Below are positions 46,755 through 58,393 of a stretch of 64,000 bases of DNA, in pieces. The first letter of the stretch is position 1; each line of letters starts with the position of its first letter. Source of the stretch: Antilocapra americana (taxonomy: Eukaryota; Chordata; Mammalia; Artiodactyla; Antilocapridae). Under the pieces are notes generated by a model. That model was not told the DNA's origin. It saw nothing but the letters and a program-made list of their open reading frames with translations, and ran no database searches. A program made the position numbers and the translations under genes. The stretch lies in the NCBI GenBank assembly GCA_007570785.1, contig ML660777.1:4348587-4412586 (forward strand), in the 5' to 3' direction.

Positions 46755-48782
46755 TTGTGGAGAAAGGGAACACTCCTACACTGTTGGTGGGAATGCAAAC
46801 TAGTACAGCCACTATGGAGAACAGTATGGAGATTCCTTACAAAGCTGGAAATAGAACTGCAATCAGTTCAGTTCAGTTCAGTCGCTCAGTCGTGTCTGAC
46901 TTTTGTGACCCCATGAACCACAGCACGCCAGGCCTTCCTGTCCAACACCAACTCCCGGAGTCCACCCAAACCCATGTCCTTCAAGTCAGTGATGCCATCC
47001 AGTCATCTCATCCTCTGCCGTTCCCTTCTCCTCCTGTCCCAATCCTTTCCAGCATTAGGGTCTTTTCCAGTGAGTCAACTCTTCACATGAGGTGGCCAAA
47101 GTACTGGAGTTTCAGCTTCACCATCAGCCCTTCCAATGAACACCCAGGACTTACCTCCTTTAGGATGGACTGGTTGGATCTCCTTGCAGTCCAAGGGACT
47201 CTCAAGAGTCTTCTCCAACACCACAGTTCAAAAGCATCAATTCTTTGGCACTCAGCTTTCTTCACTGTCCAACTCTCACATCCATACACGACTACTGGAA
47301 AAACCATAGCCTTGACTAGACGGACCTTTGTTGACAAAGTAATGTCTCTGCTTTTCAATATGCTATCTAGGTTGGGCATAAATTTCCTTCCAAGGAGTAA
47401 GTGTCTTTTGATTTCATGGCTGCAATCACCACCTGCAGTGATTTTGGAGCCCCCCAAAATAAAGTCTGACACTGTTTCAACTGTTTCCCCATCTATTCAC
47501 CATGAAGTGATGGGACCAGATGACATGATCTTAGTTTTCTTAATGTTGAGCCTTAAGCCAACTTTTTTCACTCTCCTCTTTCACTTTCATCAAGAGGCTT
47601 TTTAGTTCCTCTTCACTTTCTGCCATAACAGTGGTGTCGTCTGCATATTTGAGGTTATTGATATTTCTCCTGGCAATCTTGATTCCAGTTTGTGCTTATT
47701 CCAGACAAGCATTTCTCATGATGTACTCTGCATATAAGTTAAATAAGCAGGGTGACAATATAGAGCCTTGACATACTCATTTTCCTATTTGGAACCAGTC
47801 TGTTGTTCCATGTCCAGTTTTAAGTGTGGCTTCCTGATCTGCATACAGGTTTCTCAAGAGACAGGACAGATGGTCTGGTATTCCCATCTCTTAAAGAATT
47901 TTCCACAGTTTATTGTGATCACACAGCCAGAGGCTTTGGCATAGTCAATAAAGCAGAAGTAGATGTTTTTCTGGAACTCTCTTACTTTTCTATAATCCAG
48001 CAGATGTTGGCAATTTGATCTCTGGTTCCTCTGCCTTTTCTAAAACCATCTTGAACATCTGGAAGTTCACGGTTCACATATTGCTGAAGCCTGGCTTGGA
48101 GAATTTTGAGCATTACTTTACTAGCGTGTGAGATGAGTGCAACTGGGCATACACATTGAGGAAACCAGAATTGAAAGAGACATGTGTACCCCAATGTTCA
48201 TCTCAGCACTGTTTATAATAGCCAGGACATGGAAGCAACCTAGATGTCCATCAGCAGACGAATGGATAAGAAAGCTGTGGTATGTACTCACAATGGAATA
48301 TTACTCAGCCATTAAAAAGAATACATTCGAATCAGTTCTAATGAGGTAGATGAAACTGGATCCTATTATTCAGACTGAAGTAAGCCAGAAAGGAAAACAC
48401 CAATGCAGTATACTAACACATATGGAATTTAGAAAGATGGTAACAACAGCCCTGTATGTGAGACAGCAAAAGAGACACAGATGTATAGAACAGTCTTTTG
48501 GACTCTATGGGAGAGGGCAAAGGTGGGATGGTATGGGAGAATGGCTTTGAAACATGTAAATTATTCTATGTGAAACGAAATTGCCAGTCCAGGTTTAATG
48601 CATGATACAGCGTGCTCGGGGCTGGTGCACTGGGATGACCCAGAGGGATGGGATGGGGAGGGAGGTGGGACGGGGGTTCTGGTTGGGGAACACATGTACA
48701 CTCATGGCAGATTCTTGTCAATGTATGGCAAAATCAATACAATATTGAAAAGTAAAAAAATAAAGGAAAAACAAAATACAAA
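46755..48782 (+). mobile_element. L1-BT-type 3' fragment split by BovB
   Basis: L1 ORF2 C-terminal and 3' UTR sequence runs 46755-46860 (gtggagaaagggaacactcc) and resumes at 48143 (ctgggcatacacattgagg) to an A-rich tail at 48782. The resumed part encodes [20 protein letters not shown], matching the C-terminus of the ORF2 at 24410-28227. The perfect 17-bp duplication aacaaagatgaccctcc is at 46738-46754 and 48783-48799. Confidence 0.97.
46861..48142 (-). mobile_element. BovB LINE without a TSD, inside L1
   Basis: An antisense BovB from its tail (tcagttcagttcagtcgctc) to the reverse-transcriptase region near 48142. The ORF remnant is readable as KAECQRIDAFELWCWRRLLR. The two flanks share no duplication, and about 23 bp of L1 present in the full-length copy is missing between them. 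Confidence 0.95.
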
Positions 48783-49046
48783 AACAAAGATGACCCTCCA
48801 AACCTCAGTTTCAGGCAACCAAATCAGTCACCAGAAAGGTCTCTATTTAACCTCACTTGGCAAAGGAGTTGGGGTGCTCCTTTGTTCATCAGGTTTATCA
48901 CAATCACTTCGAGTGAGGAAAGGGGATCTTAAAGAAAGGAAGCATTTAGAAGCAGAGAAAATATAAACAGTTCATCCAATTTAATAAGTGTTGGCATCTC
49001 TCTCTGTTTGTCTTTGCCTCCCTGCCTCTCCATCCCTCTCTCTCTC

Positions 49047-49049
<3 letters not shown>

Positions 49050-49090
<41 letters not shown>
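49050..49090. repeat. (CA)n microsatellite
   Basis: About 20 CA units preceded by a (TC)n run at 49033-49047. Confidence 0.98.
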
Positions 49091-49092
<2 letters not shown>

Positions 49093-49093
49093 G

Positions 49094-49250
49094 AAATGCT
49101 GGTTTGATTCTCGAGTAGAGAAGATCCCCTGAGGAGGACATGGCAACCCACTCCAGTATCTTGCCTGGAGAATCCCATGGACAGAGGAGCCTGGTGGGCT
49201 ACAGGCCATAGGGTCTCACAGAGTCAGACACAACTGAAGCGACTTAGCAT
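49094..49250 (+). mobile_element. Bov-tA SINE, 5'-truncated
   Basis: It starts inside the tRNA head (tgctggtttgattctcgagt) and continues through the Bov-A body to cgacttagcatgcatgc. tatacacacac occurs on both sides (49047-49057 and about 49264), so the microsatellite may mask its duplication. Confidence 0.9.
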
Positions 49251-49592
49251 GCATGCTTATATTTATACACACACATGCTGTGAAACTATCACTTCAATCA
49301 AGGTAATAAACATATCCTTTCTCTCCAAATAATTTCCTTCATGTTCCTTTGCAATTCCCTGTCTCACCTCTTTTCACTTTATTCCAGCCCTCTCCCCAGG
49401 CAACAAATAATCAGCTTTCTGTCACTATAGATTATCATTTCCAATTGCTAAATTTTAAATAAACTCAATTATACAGTATGTCTTCTCTGGCTTCTTTCAC
49501 TCAGTATAATCATTTTGAAATCTTTCCCTATCATGGTACACATGAATACTTCCTTTTTGTAACTAAGTGGTATTCCATTGTAAGGATGTCCT

Positions 49593-49866
49593 GCTGCTGC
49601 TGCTGCTAAGTGGCTTCAGTCGTGTCCGACTCTGTGTGACCCTATAGATGCAAACCCACCAGGCTCTCCCCATCCCTGGGATCCTCCAGGAAAGAATACT
49701 GGAGTGGGTTGCCATTTCCTCCTCCAATGCATGAAAGTGAAAAGTGAAAGTGAAGTCACTCAGTTGTGTCCGACTTGTGATCTCATGGACTGCAGCCTAC
49801 CAGTCTCCTCCATCAATGGGATTTTCCAGGCAACAGTATTGGAGTGGGGTGCCACTGCCTTCTCTG
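49593..49866 (-). mobile_element. Bov-A2 SINE (dimer)
   Basis: An antisense dimer starting with (gct)n, then two Bov-A bodies joined by the linker atgaaagtgaaaagtgaaag. The 11-bp duplication aaggatgtcct at 49582-49592 and 49867-49877 gives exact ends. Confidence 0.97.
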
Positions 49867-49939
49867 AAGGATGTCCTACAAGTTGTTTATCTACTCCCTA
49901 CTGATAGAAGTTTCCGTTGTTTGTACTTTGGGGCTGTAC

Positions 49940-50390
49940 TGGATTAAACTGAGTTCCCCAAAGACAAGCTTGTGTCGTAAGCCCCAGTACATGTGAATGT
50001 GAACTTATCTGGGAATAGGGTCTTTGCAGATGTAATCAAGCTAAGGATTTGGGGATGCCATCTTCCTGGATTTAGAGTGGATCCTAAATCCAAAGACTGG
50101 TGTCATAAGAGAAAAGATATTTGAGACATATAGAAATACAGGGAAGAAGGTCATGTAAACACAGAAGAGAGCTGAGTTATGCAGTTACAAGGCAAGGAAT
50201 ATCAACAGCCATCAGAAGCTGGAAGAGGTAAGGAAGGATTCTCCTCTGAAGGCTTTAGAGGGTATGACTCTGCTAATATCTTGATTTCAAGATTCTGGCC
50301 TCCAGAACTGTAGAAGAATGCATTTCTGTTGTTTTTAGCCACCAGGTGTGTTGTAATGTGTTGTGACAGGCCTAAGAAATGAACATGGCA
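49940..50390 (+). mobile_element. MLT1 solo LTR inside L1M
   Basis: Starts tggattaaactgagttcccc, with tagggtctttgcagatgtaa, ccaaagactggtgtcataag and ggcctccagaactgtagaag, and ends atggca. The repeat ctgtac at 49934-49939 and 50391-50396 fits a 5-6 bp retroviral-type duplication. Confidence 0.85.
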
Positions 50391-51840
50391 CTGTACAAAT
50401 AAAGCTGCTGAAATTCTTGAACAATCTTATGTGTCATTATATGCTTTCATTTCTCTTTAATAAATACCTAGGAGTTAAATGCTAGGTGATATGGTAAGTA
50501 TATATTTAATATTCTAAGAAACTGCCAAATTTTTTTCCCAGGTGGTTGTATCATTTTACATTCTGTTCAATAGCATTTTAGAGTTTCAGTTACTCCATAT
50601 CCCTAAAGACATTTAGCATGGTTAGTCTTTTTAATTTTAGTAATAAATAGGTCCACATTATTGTGGTTTAAGTTTTCATTCCCTTAATTATTGATATTTA
50701 GAATTTTTTCATGGACTTTTATCCATGCCACACTTATTTTGATGAAGTACTGTTTCAAATCTTCTGCCCATTTTTACTGCAATTTTTTTCTGTTCTTTGG
50801 ATTTTTATATCTCTAGATACAGGTCCTTTATCAGATATGTGATTTACAAGATTGTGTTCCATTTTGTAGCTACTCTTATCATCCACAGTGTATTTATATA
50901 AACAGTAAGTTCTAATTTTGATAGTTTAAATTCCCAATATTTTCTTTCATGGATTGTATTATTAGTGTCATGACTAAAAGAAATATCCCTAACTCAATGT
51001 CACAAATACTTCTTTCTTGCATGTTTTTTTTAGTTTTCTAGTTTGTGGTTTTATAGTATATGCTAATTTTTTATACAGTTCAGAGTTCATTTGTTTTGCA
51101 AATACATATCTGATTTTCCCCATACCAGGTATTGAAAGCCTATCCCTTCACCATTGACTTTCAAATTGACCACATATGTAGGAGTCCATTTCTAGATTCT
51201 ATCCAGTTTCATTGATTTATTGATCTACCATCATGTAATATCACGCTATCTTGATTATTATACATTTTAATAAGAGGAAGTCAAGAAGAAGGTCTATAAC
51301 TCTCTTTTTTAGTTATTTTGACTATTCTAGATATCTGCATTGCATTTCTACATTAATTTTAGAATCAACTTGTCAAATACTACAGAAAAATTGTGCTGAT
51401 ATTTTGAATGAGATTGCACTGAACCTACAGACTGATTTTAGGAGAATGGCTATCTAAAAAAATTGTATCTTTTTATTTATAAACATGGCATATCTCTCAA
51501 TTTATTTAGATCTTTTTAAATTTCTCTGTGATGTCTTGTAGTTTTCCACACACAGATCTTATACAACCTTTGTCAATGTGATCCCTAAGCATTTTATATC
51601 CACCATGCAATGTTGAGTGGTATTTTTTTGAAATATTAACTTCCATTTTTTCCATGTATTACTGTATTTACATAATACAGTTGATTTCCACAAATTGATT
51701 TTAGATTGTACAACCTTGTTAAACTCACTTTTTACTTCTAGTAGCTCTTGCGTAGATTTCATAGTTTTCTTATTAGAAGATCATGCCATCTGTGAATAAA
51801 GATGGTTTTTACCTGGTGGTTCAACTGGAAAGAATTTGCT

Positions 51841-52162
51841 TTCAAACACATTCAGGCTGTTGGAAGAATTTGTTTAGGGGTCACCTTTAGCTGTAAGAGG
51901 TCACTTCTAATTCCTTACATCATGGGCTTCCTCAACATGATTTCTTACTTTATCTGGCCAACAAGAATAGCTACAGTGAGTCTTTTTGGAAAAAAGGCTT
52001 ATATAATTTAACATAACAAAACTGACATCCATAACATCAGGGGGAAAAGGTTATACAAAAATATAAACAGTAGAAAGCAGATCATACAGGGTCTACCTAC
52101 CACAAATTGAGACATGGGGTAGTAGTAATCTGGCTGTTTTATACTTGGGCATAGGGGTAGGT

Positions 52163-52166
<4 letters not shown>
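51841..52166. other. Unassigned stretch, possibly an old repeat
   Basis: The segment 51875-52110 has the look of an old interspersed repeat (taacataacaaaactgacat), but I cannot name it. No gene. Confidence 0.4.

Positions 52167-52210
<44 letters not shown>
52167..52210. repeat. (TG)n microsatellite
   Basis: About 22 TG units followed by an imperfect tgtgtgtgca stretch to 52230. Confidence 0.98.
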
Positions 52211-52214
<4 letters not shown>

Positions 52215-52324
52215 AGCGCATGTGTGTGCATTTATTCCTTTCTTTCTTAAGTAGAAGGAGAATAATCAGGCCCTCTGGGATATCGTCAATTCTGTTTACA
52301 ATTTTCCCCTCCCTGCTTCATAAG

Positions 52325-53770
52325 TCAGCATATGCAATGGTTAGTTTTAAAGTCAACTTGGCTAGGCTATCAGACCCAGTTATTTAATCAAACACTAGTC
52401 TCAGTGATGTTGAGAAAGTATTTTGTAGATGTGGTTAACATTTATAAATCAGTCCAGTTTCTCAGTCATGTCTGACTCTTTGCGACCCCATGAACCACAG
52501 CATGCCAGGCCTCCCTGTCCATCACCAACTTCCAGAGTCCACCCAAACCCATGTCCATTGAGTTGGTGATGCCATCCAACCATCTCATCTTCTGTCATCC
52601 CCTTCTCCTCTTGCCCTCAATCTTTCCCAGCATCGGGGTCTCTTCAAGTGAGACAGCTCTTCACATCAGGTGGCCAAAGTATTGGAGTTTCAGCTTCAAC
52701 ATCTCCTTTAGGATGGACTGGTTGGATCTCCTTGCAGTCCAAGGGACTCTCAAGAGTCTTCTCCAACACCACAGTTCAAAAGCATCAATTTTTCAGCACT
52801 CAGCTTTCTTCACCATCCAACTCTCACATCCATACATGACTACTGGAAAAACCATAGCCTTGACTAGAGGGACCTTTGCTGACAAACTAATGTCTCTGCT
52901 TTTTAATATGCTGTCTAGGTTGGTCATAACTTTCCTTCCAAGAAGTAAGCGTCTTTTGATTTCATGGCTGCAATCACCATCTGCAGTGATTTTGGAGACC
53001 AAAAAAATAAAGTCTGACACTGTTTCCACTGTTTTCCCATCTATTCACCATGAAGTGATGGGACCAGATGACATGATCTTAGTTTTCTTAATGTTGAGCC
53101 TTAAGCCAACTTTTCCACTCTCCTCTTTCACTTTCATCAAGAGGCTCTTTAGTTCCTCTTCACTTTCTGCCATAAGGGTGGTGTCATCTGCATATCTGAG
53201 GTTATTGATATTTCTCCCGGCAACGTTGATTCCAGCTTGTGCTTTTCCAGCCCAGCGTTTCTCATGATGTACTCTGCATATAAGTTAAATAAGCAGGGTG
53301 ACAATATAGAGCCTTGACGTACTCCTTTTCCTGTTTGGAACCAGTCTTGTTCCATTTCCAGTTCTAACTGTTGCTTCCTGAACTGCATACAGGTTTCTTA
53401 AGAGACAGGTCAGATGGTCTGGTATTCCCATCTCCTTCAGAATTTCCCACAGTTTATTGTGATCCACACAATCAAAGGCTTTGCCATAGTCAACAAAAAT
53501 TTATAAATCATCTGACTTTAAATAAATGAGATTACCTTCCATATCGTAGGTGAACTTCATCCAACAAGTTGAAAGTCTTAAGAACAAAAACAAATTTCCA
53601 GAAGAAATTCAGCATCAACTCCTGTCTGATTTTAAGCCTCCCAGTCTTCTCTACAGATTTCAAACTTTGCAGACTTCACAATTACATGAATCAATTCCTT
53701 AAAATAAATAGCTTTATACATATATACCCTATTGGTTTTGCTTCTCCAGAGAACTCTAACACAGCATACA
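52325..53770 (+). mobile_element. Ancient mammalian interspersed repeat, split by BovB
   Basis: The pieces aagtcaacttggctaggc, aatcaaacactagtctcag, then after the BovB catctgactttaaataaatg, gcatcaactcctgtctga and attggttttgcttctccaga form one continuous and common mammalian repeat. I recognise the order but do not trust my memory of its family name (probably LTR-type). Confidence 0.6.
52451..53498 (-). mobile_element. BovB LINE, 5'-truncated
   Basis: An antisense BovB of 1,048 bp flanked by the perfect 11-bp duplication atttataaatc (52440-52450 and 53499-53509). It includes the reverse-transcriptase part (ILSPCLFNLYAEYIMRNAGL is readable near 53240-53300) and the C-terminal part. Stops and small deletions break the frame. 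Confidence 0.97.
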
Positions 53771-55151
53771 TTGGTTGACAATTTTCATCTACTGTTAGCT
53801 TCCTCTTCATTCTTTCACTTTTGTGGATTTGTAACTCTCTAATGCCCTTTTACTATTGTTTTAATGGAGTCTTACAAGGAAAACTATAATACAACTCTGT
53901 GCTCAAACTTAAAGTGGATGCAAGATATATTTTACTTGGTTAGGTAAAATTTGAACCTCTAATGCAAATGGGCTACATGCATGCTTTTTAAAAATATGTC
54001 TCTTTAGAGTTTTCTTAAAATAATGCTATTTACACGTAAAATGTAAAGGAAAAAGAAAAAGATTCATACAAGTTATGGAATTCCAATTTGCAATAAGTTT
54101 CTTTATATTTATGTAGGAAAACAAAGAGAGAGAAGTGCAGATAATTCTTAGGTACCATAATTCATTCAGAGAGGTCAGCTATAATCAGGCAGAAGCAGGT
54201 GGCTGCTTTGGTCTGTTCTGATGAGATACCCTGAGGACATTTCATTTTCTTGACTCTTCATACAGAAAGCCAAGAAATTTGCAGCAGTTTTTCTACCTGT
54301 ATAATGTATTTACAAGTGAGCATGTAAGTGTTGAAAAGTAAGCCATCAACTACAAGGCAATTAAGCCAGCCACTGCTGTTAGTGTGCATCTGGAGACAGG
54401 AAAGCATTTGGTGGTCAACAGAGAAAAGCGAACATTACTAAATAATGGCAAGATGACTTCACTATTTTAAGCAGGCGTGGATTTTCTCTACCTCTTGAAG
54501 TGTAAAAATTAACATATATATAACCCCTTTTACTGCATAACACAGAAAAAGGAAAGCTGGGTATCTATAATAGCTGTGACAGGTATGTTGGCAGGCACAG
54601 AAGAAAGTCACACTTCTATTTCAGGATTACATGGCTTTGGGTAGGAAACAACAGGAAAAGAAGTAACAACCTAAGTACTTGGGTATATGTTCATAAAAAT
54701 TTTAAGTCTGAAAATCCAGTAATTATTGAGACACTGATATTTTGTGCAATATTAATAATACTAGTATTAAGTTCTTCAAATATAGAAAGAATGCTTCTAA
54801 GTGATTTTCATGTACCATCATGGTGACTTCTTATCTCTAATCTCTTCTGCTGCAGACTCTCTCTAGGGTAAAAGGTCTCAATAGAGTATGCTTATCAGAC
54901 CAAACCAAGTCTCATTTTATTGGTCCTGTTTCATTCCTGCTTCAACTCTAAGACATAATGATGTGACTGCCATTCTTCCATTGTACCTTACTTTATCTTA
55001 AACTTCCATTAATTCTATCCACTTGAGTTCACACACACAGACATGTACCTTTAACTCTTTCTCCTATTCAGCTTCAGTCTTTTCTAGCCTTCATTACAAT
55101 CCTTTCCAGACTGATCCTTTAACATCAACTTAAGCCTGAGCTTTCTGCAAC
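53771..55151. other. Unassigned, repeat-poor stretch
   Basis: No recognised gene or repeat over nearly 1.4 kb. Long AT-rich tracts alternate with more balanced sequence (54170-54480). Confidence 0.5.
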
Positions 55152-55298
55152 AACAGTTACTCTTTTTGTTCCCCATAAGGGAATGGTGACTTTATTTACT
55201 ATTAAAGTATAGTTGATTTACAATGTTGCGTTACTTTCAGGTATAGGGCAAAGTGATTCAGTTGTGTGTGTGTTCTTTTTCAGATTCTTTTCCCTCAT

Positions 55299-56186
55299 AT
55301 TGTTCTTGTTGCTCAGTCTTTAAGTCATGTCTGACTCTCTGTGACCCTATGGACTGCAACACGACAGGCTTCCCAGTCCTTCACTATCTTCCAGAGTTTG
55401 CTCAAACACAAGTCCATTGAGTTGGTGATGTCAACCAATCATTTCATCTTCTGTCACCGACTTCTGCCCTCAATCTTTCCCAGCATCAGTGTCTTTTCTC
55501 TTGAGTCAGCTCTTCACAGCAGGTGACCAAAGTACTGGAGCCTCAGGTTCAGCATTAATCCTTCCAATGAATAGTCAAGGTTGATTTCCTTTAGGATTGA
55601 CTAGTTTGATTTCCTTGCTGTCTAAGAGACTCAAGAGTCTTCTCCAGCACCACAATTCAAAAGCATCAATTCTTTGGTGCTCAGCCTTCTTTATGGTTCA
55701 CCTGTCACATTCATACCTGACTACTGGAAAAACCATAGCTTTGACTACAGGGCAAAGTGATGTGTCTGCTTTTTAATATGCTGTCTAGTTTTGTCATAGT
55801 TTTTCTTCCAAGGTGCAAGCCTCTTGTAATTTCATGGCTGCAGTCCCTGTCTGCAGTGACTTTTGGATCCCAAGAAAACAAAATCTGTCATTGTTTCCAT
55901 TGTTTCCCCATCTATTTGCCATGAAGCGATGGTACCAGATGCCATGAACTTAGCTTTTCAAATGCTGGGTTTTAATGTTGAGCTGGTATGTGTCAGTGTT
56001 AGTCGTTCAGTTGTGTCCAGCTGTTTGTGACTCCATGGACTGTAGCCTTCCAAGCTCCTCTGTCCATGGAATTCACCAGGCAAAAATACTGGAGTGGGTA
56101 GCCTTTCTTTTCTTAGGAAATCTTCCTGACCCAAGTCTCCTGCACTGCAGGCAGAATCTTTACCATCTGAGCCACAAGGGGAGTCC
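55299..56186 (-). mobile_element. BovB/Bov-tA chimeric retrocopy
   Basis: Read on the minus strand from 56186, a complete Bov-tA (head ggactccccttgtggctcag, body, tail ending near 55993) is followed directly by a 5'-truncated BovB that starts at agctcaacatt and runs to the BovB tail at 55299. One 13-bp duplication, tcttttccctcat (55286-55298 and 56187-56199), encloses both. The SINE has no duplication of its own, and no BovB sequence lies beyond it. Confidence 0.85.
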
Positions 56187-56727
56187 TCTTTTCCCTCATT
56201 GGTTATTACAAAATATTGAATATATTTCCCTGTGCTGTACACTAGGTCCTTGCTGGTTATCTAGATCCTTGTGTGTTACCTACATCTGTTAATCCCAACA
56301 TCCTAATTTATCCCACTCTCCCTTACCCCACTGGTAACCACAAGTTTGTTTTCTATGTCTGTGGGACTAATTTTGTTTCGTTTATATTAACAAGTTCATT
56401 GATATCATTCATTTTTTTAAGATTACACATATAAGTGATATCATATGATAGTTGTCTTTGTCTAGCTTACTTCACTTATTGTGATAATCTTTAGATCCAT
56501 CCATGTTGCTGCAAATGGCATTATTCTATTTTCTCACAGCTGAGTAAAATTTCATTGTGCATGTGGGTGTCTGTGTGTGTGTATATATATACACACACAC
56601 ATTTTCTCTATCTACTCATCCATCAATGGCCATTTAGGATGCTTTCATGTCTTGGCTATTCAAATAGTGCTACTATGAATACTGGGGTGCATATATCTCT
56701 TTGAATTATGGTTTTATCTGGATATAT

Positions 56728-57367
56728 ACCATCACTTCATGGCAAACAGATGGGGAAACAGTGGAAATGGTGGTTGATTTTATTTTGGGGGGCTCCAAAA
56801 TCACTGGATATAGTGACTGCAACCATGAAATTAAAAGACGCTTACTCCTTGGAAGGAAAGTTATGACCAACCTAGACAGCATATTAAAAAGCAGAGACAT
56901 TACTCTGCCAACAAAGGTCCATCTAGTCAAGGCTGTGGTTTTTCCAATAGTCATGTATGGATGTGAGAGTTGGACAGTGAAGAAAGCTGAGTGCTGAAGA
57001 ATTGATGTTTTGAACTGTGGTGTTGGAGAAGACTCTTGAGAGTCCCTTGGACTGCAAGGAGATCCAACCAGTCCATCCTCAAGGAAATCAGTCCTGAATA
57101 TTCATTGGAAGGACTGATGCTGAAGCTGAAACTCCAATACTTTGGCCACCTGATGTGAAAAGGTGACTCCTTAGAAAAGACCCTGATGCTGAGAAGGACT
57201 GAAGGCAGGATGAGGAGATGACAGAGGATGAGATGGTTGGATGGCATCACCAACTTGATGGACATGAGTTGGATAAATTCTGGCAGTTAGTGATGGACAG
57301 GGAAGACCGGCATGCTGCAGTCCATGGGGTCGCAAAGAGTCAGACACGACTGAGCAACTGAACTGAA
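56728..57367 (+). mobile_element. BovB LINE, 5'-truncated
   Basis: A sense BovB from catcacttcatggcaaacag to the tail gagcaactgaactgaa. The C-terminal coding stretch GCESWTVKKAEC is readable and ends at a TGA (56995-56997). tggat on each side (56718 and 57368) may be a short duplication. It faces the BovB part of the neighbouring chimera in inverted orientation. Confidence 0.93.
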
Positions 57368-57390
57368 TGGATGCCCAAACAGTTACTCTT

Positions 57391-58166
57391 AATAATTACA
57401 ACTGAACTGATTACTATAATAAGCATTCTTATAATTTGGATTATGGTGGTTCACACCTATTTCCTTGTTGGTAAACCTGACAAGGATTCCTTGATTGCCC
57501 AGGATATTACTTTTAAATTATATTCATGTGTAAGACCTGTCTCTGTTAATAAGCCAGCCAGTGGCACATGAAACAATCAGAGAAAGTCATAGAACAATAA
57601 GATGTGCTGAGTTTAATATAATTTTCCCTTTGAAAATCTTCTGCTGCCACCTCTACTCATATCTCCTTCTGAATTCCTGTAGACTATTTTTCTCCAATTG
57701 TTTCATTCTTATATATGTCAATTTTTCTGTAGATACTTCCTTTACCTCTATTTATTCTGTGTAGCGAGGTATAAGATCCTGTCAAAGTGGATCAGCAATA
57801 CACTGCTCACCCAGTAATAGACCCTCAGTAAATATGTTGGGAATCAGCAGATACATAAAGAATGATGGGGTTACGCCTTTAGTTCCTATTTCTTTTTTGG
57901 ATGTTTTCAGGAGGCAGAAAGAGAGAGAGAAGGTGCCATTCCTGGTCCTGGCTCTGAGCAAGGTGTAAGCCCACGTGTATGGTGACTGAGTATTTTATGG
58001 AACAGTATGTAGATTGGGATTTTTTAAAGTCCTGCATCCTTATTTCCTTCTTTGATACTCCATGATGGAATTTGTAAGAACATCACTTAGATAACAGTGA
58101 AAATAAAGGACTTGGAGACTCAAATCATATCCTTAAATATCCCAATATGATTTACTATTGCAGTAA
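57391..58166. other. Unassigned stretch
   Basis: No gene or repeat recognised. Confidence 0.5.
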
Positions 58167-58176
58167 CTAAAATTCT

Positions 58177-58383
58177 GGGCCTCCCTGGTGACTCAGTGGT
58201 AAACAATCCAGCTGCCAATGAAGGAGACTTGGGTTCAAACCCTGGTCAGGAAAATACCCTGGAGAAGAAAATGGCAAACCACTCCAGTATTTTTGCAGTG
58301 AAAAATCCAAGAACAGAGGAACCTAGCTACAGTCCATGAGGTCCCAAAAAGTCAGACACAACTTAGTGACTGAGCAAGAGCAC
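58177..58383 (+). mobile_element. Bov-tA SINE
   Basis: A sense full copy (head ggcctccctggtgactcagt, tail gtgactgagcaagag) flanked by the 10-bp duplication ctaaaattct at 58167-58176 and 58384-58393. Confidence 0.96.
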
Positions 58384-58393
58384 CTAAAATTCT

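Larger units (their letters stand above)
49255..51840 (-). mobile_element. Old L1M LINE, 3' UTR to ORF2
   Basis: In antisense it reads agtggtattccattgtaagg, aataaagctgctgaaattc, cttctgcccatttttactgc, tctagatacaggtcctttat, tccagtttcattgatttatt, acttgtcaaatactac and cttcatggtatcatgcc-like text at its end. This is about 1.9 kb of L1 once two insertions are removed: Bov-A2 (49593-49866) and MLT1 (49940-50390). Confidence 0.85.
55165..57377 (-). mobile_element. Cetartiodactyl L1 3' part, with two insertions
   Basis: The antisense L1 3' UTR begins with ttattaaagtatagttgatt-like text after a T-run and continues with accacaagtttgttttct, atccatccatgttgctgcaa and cttggctattcaaatagtgc. The 13-bp duplication aacagttactctt (55152-55164 and 57378-57390) bounds the whole unit. 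It received a BovB/Bov-tA composite (55299-56186) and a BovB (about 56728-57367), leaving only about 0.7 kb of L1. Confidence 0.92.

Noticed and set aside
48946..49209. Minus-strand frame with Cys/Val repeats
   Set aside because: It is a translation of the (CA)n microsatellite and the adjacent Bov-tA.
52145..52387. Cys/Val-rich open frame
   Set aside because: It is a translation of the (TG)n microsatellite.
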